In this document: positions 6,941-13,582 of the stretch, in pieces
How positions within the stretch are numbered: position 1 is the stretch's first letter
Layout of the letters: each line of letters begins with the position of its first letter
Origin: Clostridia bacterium
GTDB taxonomy: Bacteria > Bacillota > Clostridia > Oscillospirales > CAG-272
DNA length: 15,190 nt
Direction: 5' to 3'
Assembly (NCBI GenBank): GCA_017452565.1
Contig: JAFTMF010000170.1
Coordinates: 1-15,190 of the forward strand
The notes under the pieces: generated by a model
Told to the model about the DNA's origin: nothing
What the model saw: only the letters and a program-made list of their open reading frames with translations
Databases searched by the model: none
Position numbers and translations under genes: made by a program

Positions 6941-7807
6941 TTGAATATACAGAGTTCTAAGAAAGGCTATCTGGCGCTGATTGTGATTTGGGTGCTGATT
7001 TTTGCATCCCTCAGCGTACTGTCGGGCGTTGCCCATTCGGTTGCAGACAAGCTCCCCGCAGACAAGCCTGCCGACAAGCAAACTACCCCTGCGACCACTA
7101 CGACCACTCCCCCTACTACCACCACCGAAGCACCTCCCGCTACCGAGCCCCCCACAGTCGTTTCTCCCTTTGACTCGCTGACCTATTCGGAAGCAAACGA
7201 AGATATTTTCATTTTCTTGGATGCAGGTCACGGATGGGCTGATCCCGGCGTTCCCGTAGATGAAAACGGTGTCATTTGCACCCATCGAACCGAGTGCGAG
7301 TGCATCAAGGAGAAGGACATCAATTTGGCGATCACTCAGAAGATCAAGTTCGCACTGGAGAAGATGGGCTACAAGGTTGGCGAAACCCGTCCCGGCGACA
7401 ACGTGGAGGATTGCCCCGTTGAGCTGAACCAAAACGGCATTTTCAACGCACAAAAGCGTCCCGCTTACGTTAATGCGCAAAATCCCGACTACTTTGTGAG
7501 CATCCACTGTAATTCTTTGGAGAATCACGATGTAAAGGGCACTCGTATTTATCATAAAGAAGATCGCTCCGACGGCTTACAGCTGGCCTCCAAGTTGATT
7601 TCGGCTCTGTCATCCGAAATGGGCATCAATGCCACCCGTCACGTTGACAATCTCGCCATCACCCGTGAGAGCGATATGCCCACCGTACTGGTAGAATGCG
7701 GATTTATGACCAATCCCGATGATTTGAAACTGCTCACCGACCCCGCTTGGCAGGATCAGTTCGCCTGCGCCATCGCGCTGGGTCTGCACGCAATGGCTCA
7801 TTCCTGA
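6941..7807 (+). CDS. Membrane-anchored N-acetylmuramoyl-L-alanine amidase (Amidase_3)
   Basis: A 288-residue protein that hydrolyses the bond between N-acetylmuramic acid and L-alanine in peptidoglycan. The start is TTG at 6941 with CGGAGG 6 nt upstream; no ATG fits better. An N-terminal signal anchor (about 9-31, LALIVIWVLIFASLSVLSGV) is followed by a Thr/Pro-rich linker (about 48-75). The zinc amidase domain follows, with ligands H97 (DAGHG), E124 (KEKD), H189 (SIHCN) and catalytic E252 (VECGF). Between DAGHG and the zinc ligand E124 is a longer insert than I expect, holding C113, H115, C119 and C121. The position after sigG suggests a CwlD-like role in spore cortex, but its length and linker differ from CwlD and no sporulation promoter is evident, so a vegetative cell-wall role is equally possible. 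Confidence 0.93.
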   Translation: MNIQSSKKGYLALIVIWVLIFASLSVLSGVAHSVADKLPADKPADKQTTPATTTTTPPTTTTEAPPATEPPTVVSPFDSLTYSEANEDIFIFLDAGHGWADPGVPVDENGVICTHRTECECIKEKDINLAITQKIKFALEKMGYKVGETRPGDNVEDCPVELNQNGIFNAQKRPAYVNAQNPDYFVSIHCNSLENHDVKGTRIYHKEDRSDGLQLASKLISALSSEMGINATRHVDNLAITRESDMPTVLVECGFMTNPDDLKLLTDPAWQDQFACAIALGLHAMAHS

Positions 7808-7811
7808 TGCA

Positions 7812-8645
7812 ATGAAACAGAATTGTTTACATACTTTACATCCCCCCTCCGCCGTGGAATCGTCTCCTTCCACGGCGGCTGATTTTGAGGGGCTGACTCC
7901 CGAGCTGCGCTTGGCAGAGGCCATCTCCCGTGTGGAGGCTGATCGCTTGCGGGAAGGCATCGGCACGCTGGGTGAGAAAACCCTCCACGCAGTGTTGAAA
8001 TACTTCTACCAGCCCGACGCCGCCTATCACGAGCAGAAGATCGGCTCCTATTATGCCGATATTGCCAAAGACGGCGAGATTATCGAGATTCAGACCCGTC
8101 AGCTCTATCGTTTGCAGAAAAAGGTGTCCGCCTTTTTGGAGAAGGGCTACCATGTGACGGTGGTGCATCCCATCCCCCGTAACCGCTGGCTGTACTGGAT
8201 CGGCGAGGACGGCACCCTCTCCAATCGTCGGAAGAGTCCCAAGACGGGGCGTCCTCACTCTGCTCTGCCCGAACTGGCGGCGCTGAGAGAGCTACCCGAT
8301 CATCCCAATCTCACCTTATCGGTGCTGATGCTGGACGTGGAGGATTTCCGCAATTTGGACGGCTGGAGCCGCGATAAGAAAAAAGGCTCCAGCCGATTCG
8401 AGCGGATGCCGGTGGCCTATGCAGAGGAGATTCTCCTTCGCTCCCCCGCGGATTGGCGGCAGCTGCTGCCCCCTGCCCTCCCCGCTCCCTTCACCGCCGC
8501 CGAGTTTTACAAAAAGGGCGGCTATAATGCCCGAGGCGGTTATTATGCCCTCAAACGCTTGGAGGCGCTGGGCATCGTACGGCAGATCGGGATGAAGGGC
8601 AAGGCGTTCTTGTATGAGGTTGTGGAAGAAACTGTTTCCTTTTAA
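7812..8645 (+). CDS. Conserved hypothetical protein, predicted PD-(D/E)XK-like fold plus C-terminal winged helix
   Basis: A 277-residue soluble protein. I recognise it as a conserved protein of Clostridia without known function. The central region (about 48-125) begins GIGTLGEKTLHAVLK, then YYADIAKDGEIIEIQT, and then a strand VTVVHPI. A helix with Glu (E55), D83, and E92-x-Q94 are arranged as in PD-(D/E)XK nuclease folds. D-x8-E-x-Q is the same spacing as I recall for BglII (D84, E93, Q95). A second conserved block contains LDGWSRDKKKGS. Residues about 225-272 (FTAAEFYKKGGYNARGGYYALKRLEALGIV) look like a winged helix. It begins 4 nt after the amidase stop, but no good Shine-Dalgarno precedes the ATG. 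A 9-bp hairpin sits within codons 14-22, so a start further downstream is possible. DNA cleavage or binding is inference. Confidence 0.85.
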   Translation: MKQNCLHTLHPPSAVESSPSTAADFEGLTPELRLAEAISRVEADRLREGIGTLGEKTLHAVLKYFYQPDAAYHEQKIGSYYADIAKDGEIIEIQTRQLYRLQKKVSAFLEKGYHVTVVHPIPRNRWLYWIGEDGTLSNRRKSPKTGRPHSALPELAALRELPDHPNLTLSVLMLDVEDFRNLDGWSRDKKKGSSRFERMPVAYAEEILLRSPADWRQLLPPALPAPFTAAEFYKKGGYNARGGYYALKRLEALGIVRQIGMKGKAFLYEVVEETVSF

Positions 8646-8673
8646 GCTCTCCGCTGATTGTGGAGAGCTTTTT
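8644..8673 (+). terminator. Rho-independent terminator after the nuclease-like gene
   Basis: Stem AAGCTCTCC (8644-8652) and GGAGAGCTT (8662-8670), loop GCTGATTGT, T run reaching 8673. The left arm begins inside the stop codon. Confidence 0.85.
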
Positions 8674-8708
8674 CTTGCCCCAAAATCCCGAAAGTTGTAA
8701 TTTCCCTC

Positions 8709-8737
8709 TTGCTTTTGACGGCGGGGTATGGTAAAAT
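8709..8737 (+). promoter_or_regulatory. Probable promoter of the glycosyltransferase-XRE operon
   Basis: TTGCTT (8709-8714), 17 nt, then TAAAAT (8732-8737) with TG one base before it (extended -10). The -35 is weak. It lies about 54 nt upstream of the glycosyltransferase start and after the preceding terminator, where a promoter is needed. Confidence 0.5.
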
Positions 8738-8790
8738 AGATTTACGTTTTGCACATTCCTATCTTAGTCCATACTCCGAAAGGATTTTTT

Positions 8791-10158
8791 ATGAAGCTAT
8801 TCAATATAATCAGCAAGATCTGGAGCAAATTCCTCGCTGCCTTCCACGAGGTGTTCGAGATCTGCACAATCTACAAATCGGTACTCTTCGTGGTTGGTTT
8901 GTTGGCACCGAAAAAGGTCTATCCCGAAACCGAGGTGCGCAAAAATTTCGCCATCCTTATCTGCGCCCGCAACGAGAAGGCGGTCATCGGCAATCTCATC
9001 GACTCCATCCACGCTCAAACCTACGACAAGGACAAGCTCACCGTCTTCGTGGTGGCCGACAACTGCGAGGACAACACCGCCGAGATTTGCAGGGACAAAG
9101 GCTGCGTAGTGTACGAGCGATTCGACAAAGCCCACGCCCGCAAAGGCTGGGCGATGGAATTCCTCTTCAATCAAATTGAGCGGGACTACGGCATTGCAAC
9201 CTTCGACGGCTACGTGGTGTTCGACGCCGACAATCTCCTCCACCCCACCTTTATGGAGGAGCTGAACAAAGCCTTCGTTGCCACCGATGACAGCATCGTG
9301 GTGGGCTACCGCAACACCAAAAACTTCGACCGTAACTTCATCTCCGCAGGCTACGGCATCCACTTCCTGCGCAGCGTGGTAAGCTATCACCGTCCCCGTG
9401 GGGCACTGGGCTACGCCACCCACATTGCCGGCACAGGCTACGTGATCCCCTCCCGTCTGGTGAAGGATGGCTGGCACTACACTTGCCTCACCGAGGACAC
9501 TCAGTTCACCCTAAGCAGCGTTGCCGACGGCGAGTTCATCGCCTTCTGCGAGGATGCTGAGTTCTTCGACGAACAGCCTTATCAGGTTGCCGTGATGGCT
9601 CGTCAGCGGATGCGCTGGACGAAAGGCCGTCTCTACTCCTTCCTCACCACCGCCCATCGGCTGGTGAAGGGCATTTTCACCCGTGGCGGGATGAAATCCT
9701 TCGCTTGCTACGATATGTTCTTCTACGCCTTCCCCAACAGCGTCTACCACGCCCTGCGCGAACTGGCCTTCCCGGTCATCGGCTGGGGGATACACTTCCT
9801 CGTTGCCCTCGTTGTGGGCGATGCCGTGGGCGTTGCGGAAACCGCAAAAGCGGCAGGGGCAAATCCCGTCACCGCGCTGGCCGTCTTTGCCGCGATTGCT
9901 ACGCCTCTTAGCAAACTGGCGCACACTTGGATGAAGAACGTGGTAAAGGGTGCGCTGGTGGTCATCCGCGAGCGGAAGAAGATCCACTGCTCCACCCCGA
10001 AGCTGGTGCTCTACACCTTTCTCTTCCCTTGGTTTGACCTGATCGGCGGTCCGCTGGCACTTTGCTCCCTCTTCTCTACCTCCCAGTGGAAGCCCATCAA
10101 ACACGATGAGGATATTTCCATCGAACAATTGACCCAAAAGGACGGTGATCGGATATGA
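8791..10158 (+). CDS. Family 2 membrane glycosyltransferase, processive type
   Basis: A 455-residue membrane enzyme that should transfer sugars from a nucleotide donor. A hydrophobic segment near residues 16-39 precedes the GT-A catalytic domain: FAILICARNE, then VVADNCEDNT for the nucleotide, D145-A-D147 for metal and donor, T234-E235-D236 with the catalytic base, and QRMRW (272-276). DxD, TED and Q..RW together are typical of processive synthases (cellulose, hyaluronan, poly-GlcNAc type). C-terminal hydrophobic stretches (about 328-350, 360-385 and 405-430) fit membrane helices. The ATG at 8791 is chosen because GAAAGGA precedes it; an upstream in-frame TTG at 8749 has no site and is rejected. 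No PilZ domain is visible. The stop overlaps the next gene by 4 nt. The product could be an exopolysaccharide or glycolipid. Confidence 0.9.
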   Translation: MKLFNIISKIWSKFLAAFHEVFEICTIYKSVLFVVGLLAPKKVYPETEVRKNFAILICARNEKAVIGNLIDSIHAQTYDKDKLTVFVVADNCEDNTAEICRDKGCVVYERFDKAHARKGWAMEFLFNQIERDYGIATFDGYVVFDADNLLHPTFMEELNKAFVATDDSIVVGYRNTKNFDRNFISAGYGIHFLRSVVSYHRPRGALGYATHIAGTGYVIPSRLVKDGWHYTCLTEDTQFTLSSVADGEFIAFCEDAEFFDEQPYQVAVMARQRMRWTKGRLYSFLTTAHRLVKGIFTRGGMKSFACYDMFFYAFPNSVYHALRELAFPVIGWGIHFLVALVVGDAVGVAETAKAAGANPVTALAVFAAIATPLSKLAHTWMKNVVKGALVVIRERKKIHCSTPKLVLYTFLFPWFDLIGGPLALCSLFSTSQWKPIKHDEDISIEQLTQKDGDRI

Positions 10159-11033
10159 CGCTGGGCGAAAAGATCCGTTCTCTGCGCAAGGAACGGAAAA
10201 TGACCCAAGCCGCACTCTGCGGTGATTTTATGACCCGCAATATGCTGAGTCAGATCGAGAATGACAGCGCTACTCCCTCTCTGTCTACCGTCTGCTTCAT
10301 CGCTAAGCAGCTCTCCGTACCGGTTGGCTACCTCATCGACGAGGACGCCGATTCCCTTGCCTACCGCAAGGCGGGGCTGATTGAGAAAATCCGCAGTGAC
10401 TACGCCGCAGGCCGTTGGCAGGCCTGCATCGACGACTGCAAGCAGCTCAGCGATTTCGACGATGAGCTGGCGCTGCTTCTGGCAGATTGCTATCTGCAGG
10501 AGGGACTTGCCGCATTCCGGGAAGGCTATCTGGACAGCGCCTCTCACCTCTTCGACACCTGCCTGCGCTTTACCGCACGCACCTGCTATCCCAAAGCCGC
10601 CATTGAGGAGCGGGCACAAACGCTCACCGAGATCATCCGTCTGACCCGAGCAGGTCAGGTGGGAGATCCATCCCTCTGCACGGCCTCCCATCGGGCAGAG
10701 TACGCAGAGGAGTATCTTTACAACACCCTGCTTCTGCTCATTGATTGGGGCAGACACGAGCTGGCCGCCCAGCTCTTCGACAGCGTGAAGCTCACCGCGC
10801 CCCGCCTGCGCAAGCATATCAACGCAAGGCTGGCACAAGCGGCCTTCAACCATCAGCGTGCCGTCTCCCTCCTGCGGGAACTCCTGGAAGAGGAAGATGC
10901 ATCGGCAGACGCACTGTTTTTACTGCGCATCTACAACGATCTGGAAAACTGTTGTAAGGCAACCTCCGACTACGAGGGGGCCTACCGTGCCGCCATCGCC
11001 AAAAATGAGCTGGCACAGCGCTTCCATCTGTAA
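10155..11033 (+). CDS. XRE-family regulator with TPR-like C-terminal domain
   Basis: A 292-residue protein. Residues 3-61 form a classic Cro/C1-type helix-turn-helix (LGEKIRSLRKERKMTQ, MLSQIENDSATPSLSTV, AKQLSVPVGYLI). From about 68 to the end it is almost all helical, with repeating pairs such as ALLLADCYLQEGLAAFREG and YLDSASHLFDTCLRF that look like tetratricopeptide repeats. That plan is shared by peptide- or partner-sensing regulators (RRNPP-like) and by many uncharacterised Clostridia regulators. It is translationally coupled to the glycosyltransferase by an ATGA overlap (10155-10158), so it may report on or control surface polysaccharide synthesis. That is inference. I see no small peptide-pheromone gene beside it. 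Confidence 0.88.
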   Translation: MTLGEKIRSLRKERKMTQAALCGDFMTRNMLSQIENDSATPSLSTVCFIAKQLSVPVGYLIDEDADSLAYRKAGLIEKIRSDYAAGRWQACIDDCKQLSDFDDELALLLADCYLQEGLAAFREGYLDSASHLFDTCLRFTARTCYPKAAIEERAQTLTEIIRLTRAGQVGDPSLCTASHRAEYAEEYLYNTLLLLIDWGRHELAAQLFDSVKLTAPRLRKHINARLAQAAFNHQRAVSLLRELLEEEDASADALFLLRIYNDLENCCKATSDYEGAYRAAIAKNELAQRFHL

Positions 11034-11041
11034 ACAAAACC

Positions 11042-11081
11042 AAACTCCACCCAATCGGAAATCCCCGATTGGGTGGAGTTT
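11042..11081. terminator. Strong terminator hairpin after the XRE gene
   Basis: Perfect 17-bp stem AAACTCCACCCAATCGG (11042-11058) and CCGATTGGGTGGAGTTT (11065-11081), loop AAATCC. It begins 8 nt after the stop codon. The T run is short (TTTT then GC), and A's on the left would act as a tail on the other strand. Confidence 0.78.
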
Positions 11082-11082
11082 T

Positions 11083-11112
11083 GCATAATCGGGCAAGGTA
11101 TCGTCCATACTG
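11083..11112 (+). promoter_or_regulatory. Weak candidate sigma-G-type promoter for the PTS gene
   Basis: GCATA (11083-11087) fits the -35 pattern GHATR, and CATACTG (11106-11112), 18 nt later, fits CATNHTA in six of seven positions. I found no sigma-A promoter in the short gap between the hairpin and the start codon. A chance match is quite possible. Confidence 0.25.
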
Positions 11113-11142
11113 GAAGAAAATACGATCTGATCGGAGCGTTGT

Positions 11143-12777
11143 ATGACCCATCCAGCTGTTCGTTCCCCCCGCCCTTTAGATTTTTTGTCTGCTGTTCTCA
11201 CCCCACTGTTGCCGCCCATGCTGGGCTGTGCGGCAGTGCGGGGAGCGGTGATCCTTTGCAATGCTGCGGGGATTCTCTCCGAAGGCGACCCTACCTATAC
11301 CATCCTGCTGGCCGTCGGGGACGGATTCTTCTACTTCTTCCCCATTCTGCTGGCCTATAGTATCGCCAAGCAGCAAGGGAGCAGTCAGCCTCTGGCCATC
11401 TTGGTAGCGGCGATTCTGATGCATCCCGATATATCCGCTCTGCTCATTGGCAGCGACGTTTCCTTTTTGGGGATACCCGTCCGTAGCAACGGATTTTCTG
11501 CCACGGTGTTGCCCGTTTTTCTCCTCACGCTGTTGCTGAAATTTATCGAGCGAATCGCCGATCGGATCACCCCGACCGTCCTGCAAGGCTGGCTGAAGCC
11601 CTTGATCGTACTGCTGGCGGCAGTTGCGATTGGGCTGTGGGGGGTCGGACCGCTGGTGCGCTATGCCGGTGAATGGCTGGCCGACGGATTTCACCATCTC
11701 TATCGCATCGCCCCTTTGCCTGCAGTGCTTCTGCTGTCGCTTTTGATGCCACTGCTGATTCTATTGGGACTGCATCACGCGGTGATCGATCCTGCCGACG
11801 TCGGACCTTGGTCGGTGGCCTTTTTGTCTGCCAATTTCGCCCTTGCAGGCATTGCCCTTGCCACCCTCCGCTCCCGGGATCGGAGAGTGCAGCAGGTGGC
11901 GCTGGGGGCTTCACTCACCGCTTGGCTGGGGATTCCCGAGCCTGCGGCCTATGGGACCGCCCTCTTCGGGCTTCCTCTGCTGGCTGTCTCTCTTGCCTCT
12001 GCCGTCGGAGGGCTGATTGGCGAGCTGATGCACCTTGCCCGTGTGACCGAGGGCAATCTGTCCCCCGTCTTTGCGCTGATCGCTGCCGCCGATGGGGATG
12101 GGATGGGCGATCTTCTGCGGCTGATTGCCGCTCTTTTGCTCCCCCTGCTGGTAGGATTGGGGCTGGGGCTGTGGGTGCTCCGTCCCCGTTCAGCCCCACG
12201 GGAAAAGCAAGGACGCTGCAAACCGAGAGCACCCACTCCCATCGGCAGAGAGCCGTCCGCTACCGTTTCTGACGGCGGTGCGAGCGTCCTCCTAAGTGGT
12301 GGCACGGGTGCCGTCCCCATCTCTATTGTCAGCCCGATGGAGGGGGAGGTGCTCCCTCTGTCCCGGGTGAACAATCCGGCTTTCGCATCGGGAGTGATGG
12401 GACAGGGCTGTGCTATTCTTCCCACCTTCGGTAAGGTCTACGCTCCCTGCGAAGGGGTGATTGCATCTGTCTCGGCAGGCAAAAATGCCCTGACCATCGA
12501 CAGCAGACAGGGAGTGCAGATGCTGATCCACGTGGGTGTGGATGCCGCCGTCCTTGCCCCCGATCGGTTCGATTTGTGCTGTCGCAGCGGAGATGCGGTA
12601 AAAGCCGGGGATTTGCTCCTTTCCTTTTCCATGGATGGTCTGTCTCAGACCGATCTGACTACGCCGCTGCTGGTGGTGAATATGGATCGCTTCGAGGATC
12701 TATCCCTTACCTGCCAGCAAAAAGTGAAGGCGGGAGATCGGCTTCTGACACTGTCCCCCAAGAAAGAAGCGCAGTAA
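11143..12777 (+). CDS. PTS glucose/beta-glucoside-family permease, IIC-IIA without IIB
   Basis: A 544-residue sugar transport protein. The ATG at 11143 has GGAG 6 nt upstream. The IIC membrane domain starts at once (FLSAVLTPLLPPMLGCAAV) and runs to about 350. It includes GDGFFYFFPILLAYSIAK and the substrate-site motif GIPEPAAYG (263-271, normally GITEPA.. ). A Pro/Arg/Gly-rich linker (about 352-398) leads to a IIA domain of the IIA-Glc type (SPMEGEVLPL, GKVYAPCEGVIASV, MLIHVGVD). The phosphorylated histidine is H463. The accessory histidine 15 residues before it (H75 in E. coli IIA-Glc, H90 being the active one) is N448. The usual N-terminal IIB domain with its CxTRLR motif is absent, so phosphotransfer needs a IIB in trans or does not occur. 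The sugar cannot be told from the sequence. Confidence 0.9.
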   Translation: MTHPAVRSPRPLDFLSAVLTPLLPPMLGCAAVRGAVILCNAAGILSEGDPTYTILLAVGDGFFYFFPILLAYSIAKQQGSSQPLAILVAAILMHPDISALLIGSDVSFLGIPVRSNGFSATVLPVFLLTLLLKFIERIADRITPTVLQGWLKPLIVLLAAVAIGLWGVGPLVRYAGEWLADGFHHLYRIAPLPAVLLLSLLMPLLILLGLHHAVIDPADVGPWSVAFLSANFALAGIALATLRSRDRRVQQVALGASLTAWLGIPEPAAYGTALFGLPLLAVSLASAVGGLIGELMHLARVTEGNLSPVFALIAAADGDGMGDLLRLIAALLLPLLVGLGLGLWVLRPRSAPREKQGRCKPRAPTPIGREPSATVSDGGASVLLSGGTGAVPISIVSPMEGEVLPLSRVNNPAFASGVMGQGCAILPTFGKVYAPCEGVIASVSAGKNALTIDSRQGVQMLIHVGVDAAVLAPDRFDLCCRSGDAVKAGDLLLSFSMDGLSQTDLTTPLLVVNMDRFEDLSLTCQQKVKAGDRLLTLSPKKEAQ

Positions 12778-12801
12778 AATCCTTATTTTGTATGGAGATT
12801 C

Positions 12802-12830
12802 TTGACTTTTCCTTTAAATTGTGGTATAAT
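12802..12830 (+). promoter_or_regulatory. Sigma-A promoter of the lipoprotein gene
   Basis: TTGACT (12802-12807), 17 nt, perfect TATAAT (12825-12830) with TG one base upstream (extended -10). The start codon follows about 33 nt after the -10, giving a short leader. Confidence 0.88.
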
Positions 12831-12842
12831 CGTACCACAATT
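12817..12842 (+). promoter_or_regulatory. Operator-like palindrome over the lipoprotein promoter
   Basis: Perfect 10-bp arms AATTGTGGTA (12817-12826) and TACCACAATT (12833-12842) around a 6-nt centre. The dyad covers the -10 box and the expected transcription start, the ideal place for a repressor. The general form (GTGGTA...TACCAC) recalls GntR-type sites, but no GntR gene is in the window, so the regulator is unknown. Confidence 0.7.
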
Positions 12843-12862
12843 ACATTCAAGGAGAATCTCAA

Positions 12863-13393
12863 ATGAAAACAGTTCGCCGCATTTTGATCCTTGCCCTGAC
12901 CCTGCTCACCCTTACCTCGATGATCGCCTGCTCCGCTGTACAGTCTATTTTGAAATCCCCCAAGGATTTTGCGTTCCAGGAAATGGTTCTGACACTGGAC
13001 AGCAGCTTTACCGAGATGGACGTGAAAGAGCACGAGGACCGTACCACCTTTTTCTCTTTGTCCGCAGTCAGCGTGATTATCATCAAGGAATCCTTTGAGG
13101 AAATGGCTGACAACGACGTGGATAATCCCTCTCAGTACAGCGTGGCGGATTATCAGAAAGCCTTCATCACCTCCAACGCTTACGACGTCACTTACAAATC
13201 GATTGAGGGGCTTTCTGCTTACACTTACGAATCCGAAAGCGACGGAGATTCGTACAAATTCTTCGTCTGCACCTACAAATCGGAAACTGCCTTCTGGAGC
13301 GTGCAGTTTATGTCTCCCGCGAAGGATTATGAGAAAAACGAAGCGCAGTTTATCGAATGGGCAAAGGCGATCCGCTTTGAGACGGCAGCCTGA
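12863..13393 (+). CDS. Predicted small lipoprotein of unknown function
   Basis: A 176-residue protein preceded by AAGGAG. It has a charged start (MKTVRR), a hydrophobic core (7-22) and MIAC, with C23 as the likely lipidated residue. The lipobox is slightly unusual in having Met at -3. The mature part, 154 residues, is soluble. It alternates predicted strands (FAFQEMVLTLDSSF, TTFFSLSAVSVIII) with an acidic helix, and ends in FWSVQFMSPAKDYEKNEAQF and EWAKAIRFE. That ending recalls small surface lipoproteins of Clostridia with a PsbP-like fold, but I cannot name a family. It is a single-gene unit: its promoter is at 12802 and a terminator follows 38 nt after the stop. The palindrome over the promoter suggests tight repression under some condition. 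Confidence 0.88.
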   Translation: MKTVRRILILALTLLTLTSMIACSAVQSILKSPKDFAFQEMVLTLDSSFTEMDVKEHEDRTTFFSLSAVSVIIIKESFEEMADNDVDNPSQYSVADYQKAFITSNAYDVTYKSIEGLSAYTYESESDGDSYKFFVCTYKSETAFWSVQFMSPAKDYEKNEAQFIEWAKAIRFETAA

Positions 13394-13431
13394 TCGCGCC
13401 TCTTCCCGGCTATAGTAATAATCAACGAATT

Positions 13432-13469
13432 GAAGGACGAAATTTTGGTGATTTCGTCCTTCGATTTTT
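13432..13469 (+). terminator. Rho-independent terminator after the lipoprotein gene
   Basis: Perfect 12-bp stem GAAGGACGAAAT (13432-13443) and ATTTCGTCCTTC (13451-13462), loop TTTGGTG. The stem can be extended by a wobble and A-T pairs, then TTTTT (13465-13469). Confidence 0.9.
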
Positions 13470-13470
13470 C

Positions 13471-13498
13471 TTGATTTCCATCCAAAAAGTGATATAAT
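13471..13498 (+). promoter_or_regulatory. Sigma-A promoter of the DUF1846 gene
   Basis: TTGATT (13471-13476), 16-nt spacer, perfect TATAAT (13493-13498). It lies directly after the preceding terminator and gives a leader of about 75 nt. Confidence 0.8.
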
Positions 13499-13522
13499 AA
13501 TAAGGTAAGAGTCAAATGCAAT

Positions 13523-13557
13523 CTGCCTCTGCGAATGCTATCATAGCACTCAGGCAG
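13523..13557 (+). promoter_or_regulatory. Structured 5' leader of the DUF1846 gene
   Basis: An outer stem CTGCCT (13523-13528) and AGGCAG (13552-13557) encloses an inner perfect hairpin TGCTA (13536-13540) and TAGCA (13544-13548) with loop TCA. It ends about 10 nt before the ribosome binding site GAAAGGA. I do not recognise it as a known riboswitch class, and there is no T run, so it is not a terminator. Confidence 0.4.
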
Positions 13558-13582
13558 TTTGTATATAGGAAAGGACACTATT

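Noticed and set aside
5981..7555. Minus-strand open frame of more than 500 codons across sigG and the amidase
   Set aside because: It spans two genes and a terminator on the other strand, shows no recognisable domain and is best explained as a shadow.
8749..8790. Upstream TTG start for the glycosyltransferase
   Set aside because: There is no Shine-Dalgarno before it and it overlaps the promoter region, whereas the ATG at 8791 is preceded by GAAAGGA.
11042..11081. Hairpin before the PTS gene as an antiterminator-controlled attenuator
   Set aside because: It begins 8 nt after the XRE stop, no promoter lies between that stop and the hairpin, and no BglG-type antiterminator target sequence or antiterminator gene is visible. 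A plain terminator suffices.
12795..12860. Inverted repeat GAGATTCT / AGAATCTC around the lipoprotein promoter
   Set aside because: The left copy lies upstream of the transcription start, so both cannot be in the main RNA, and the right copy is mostly the ribosome binding site region; probably chance.
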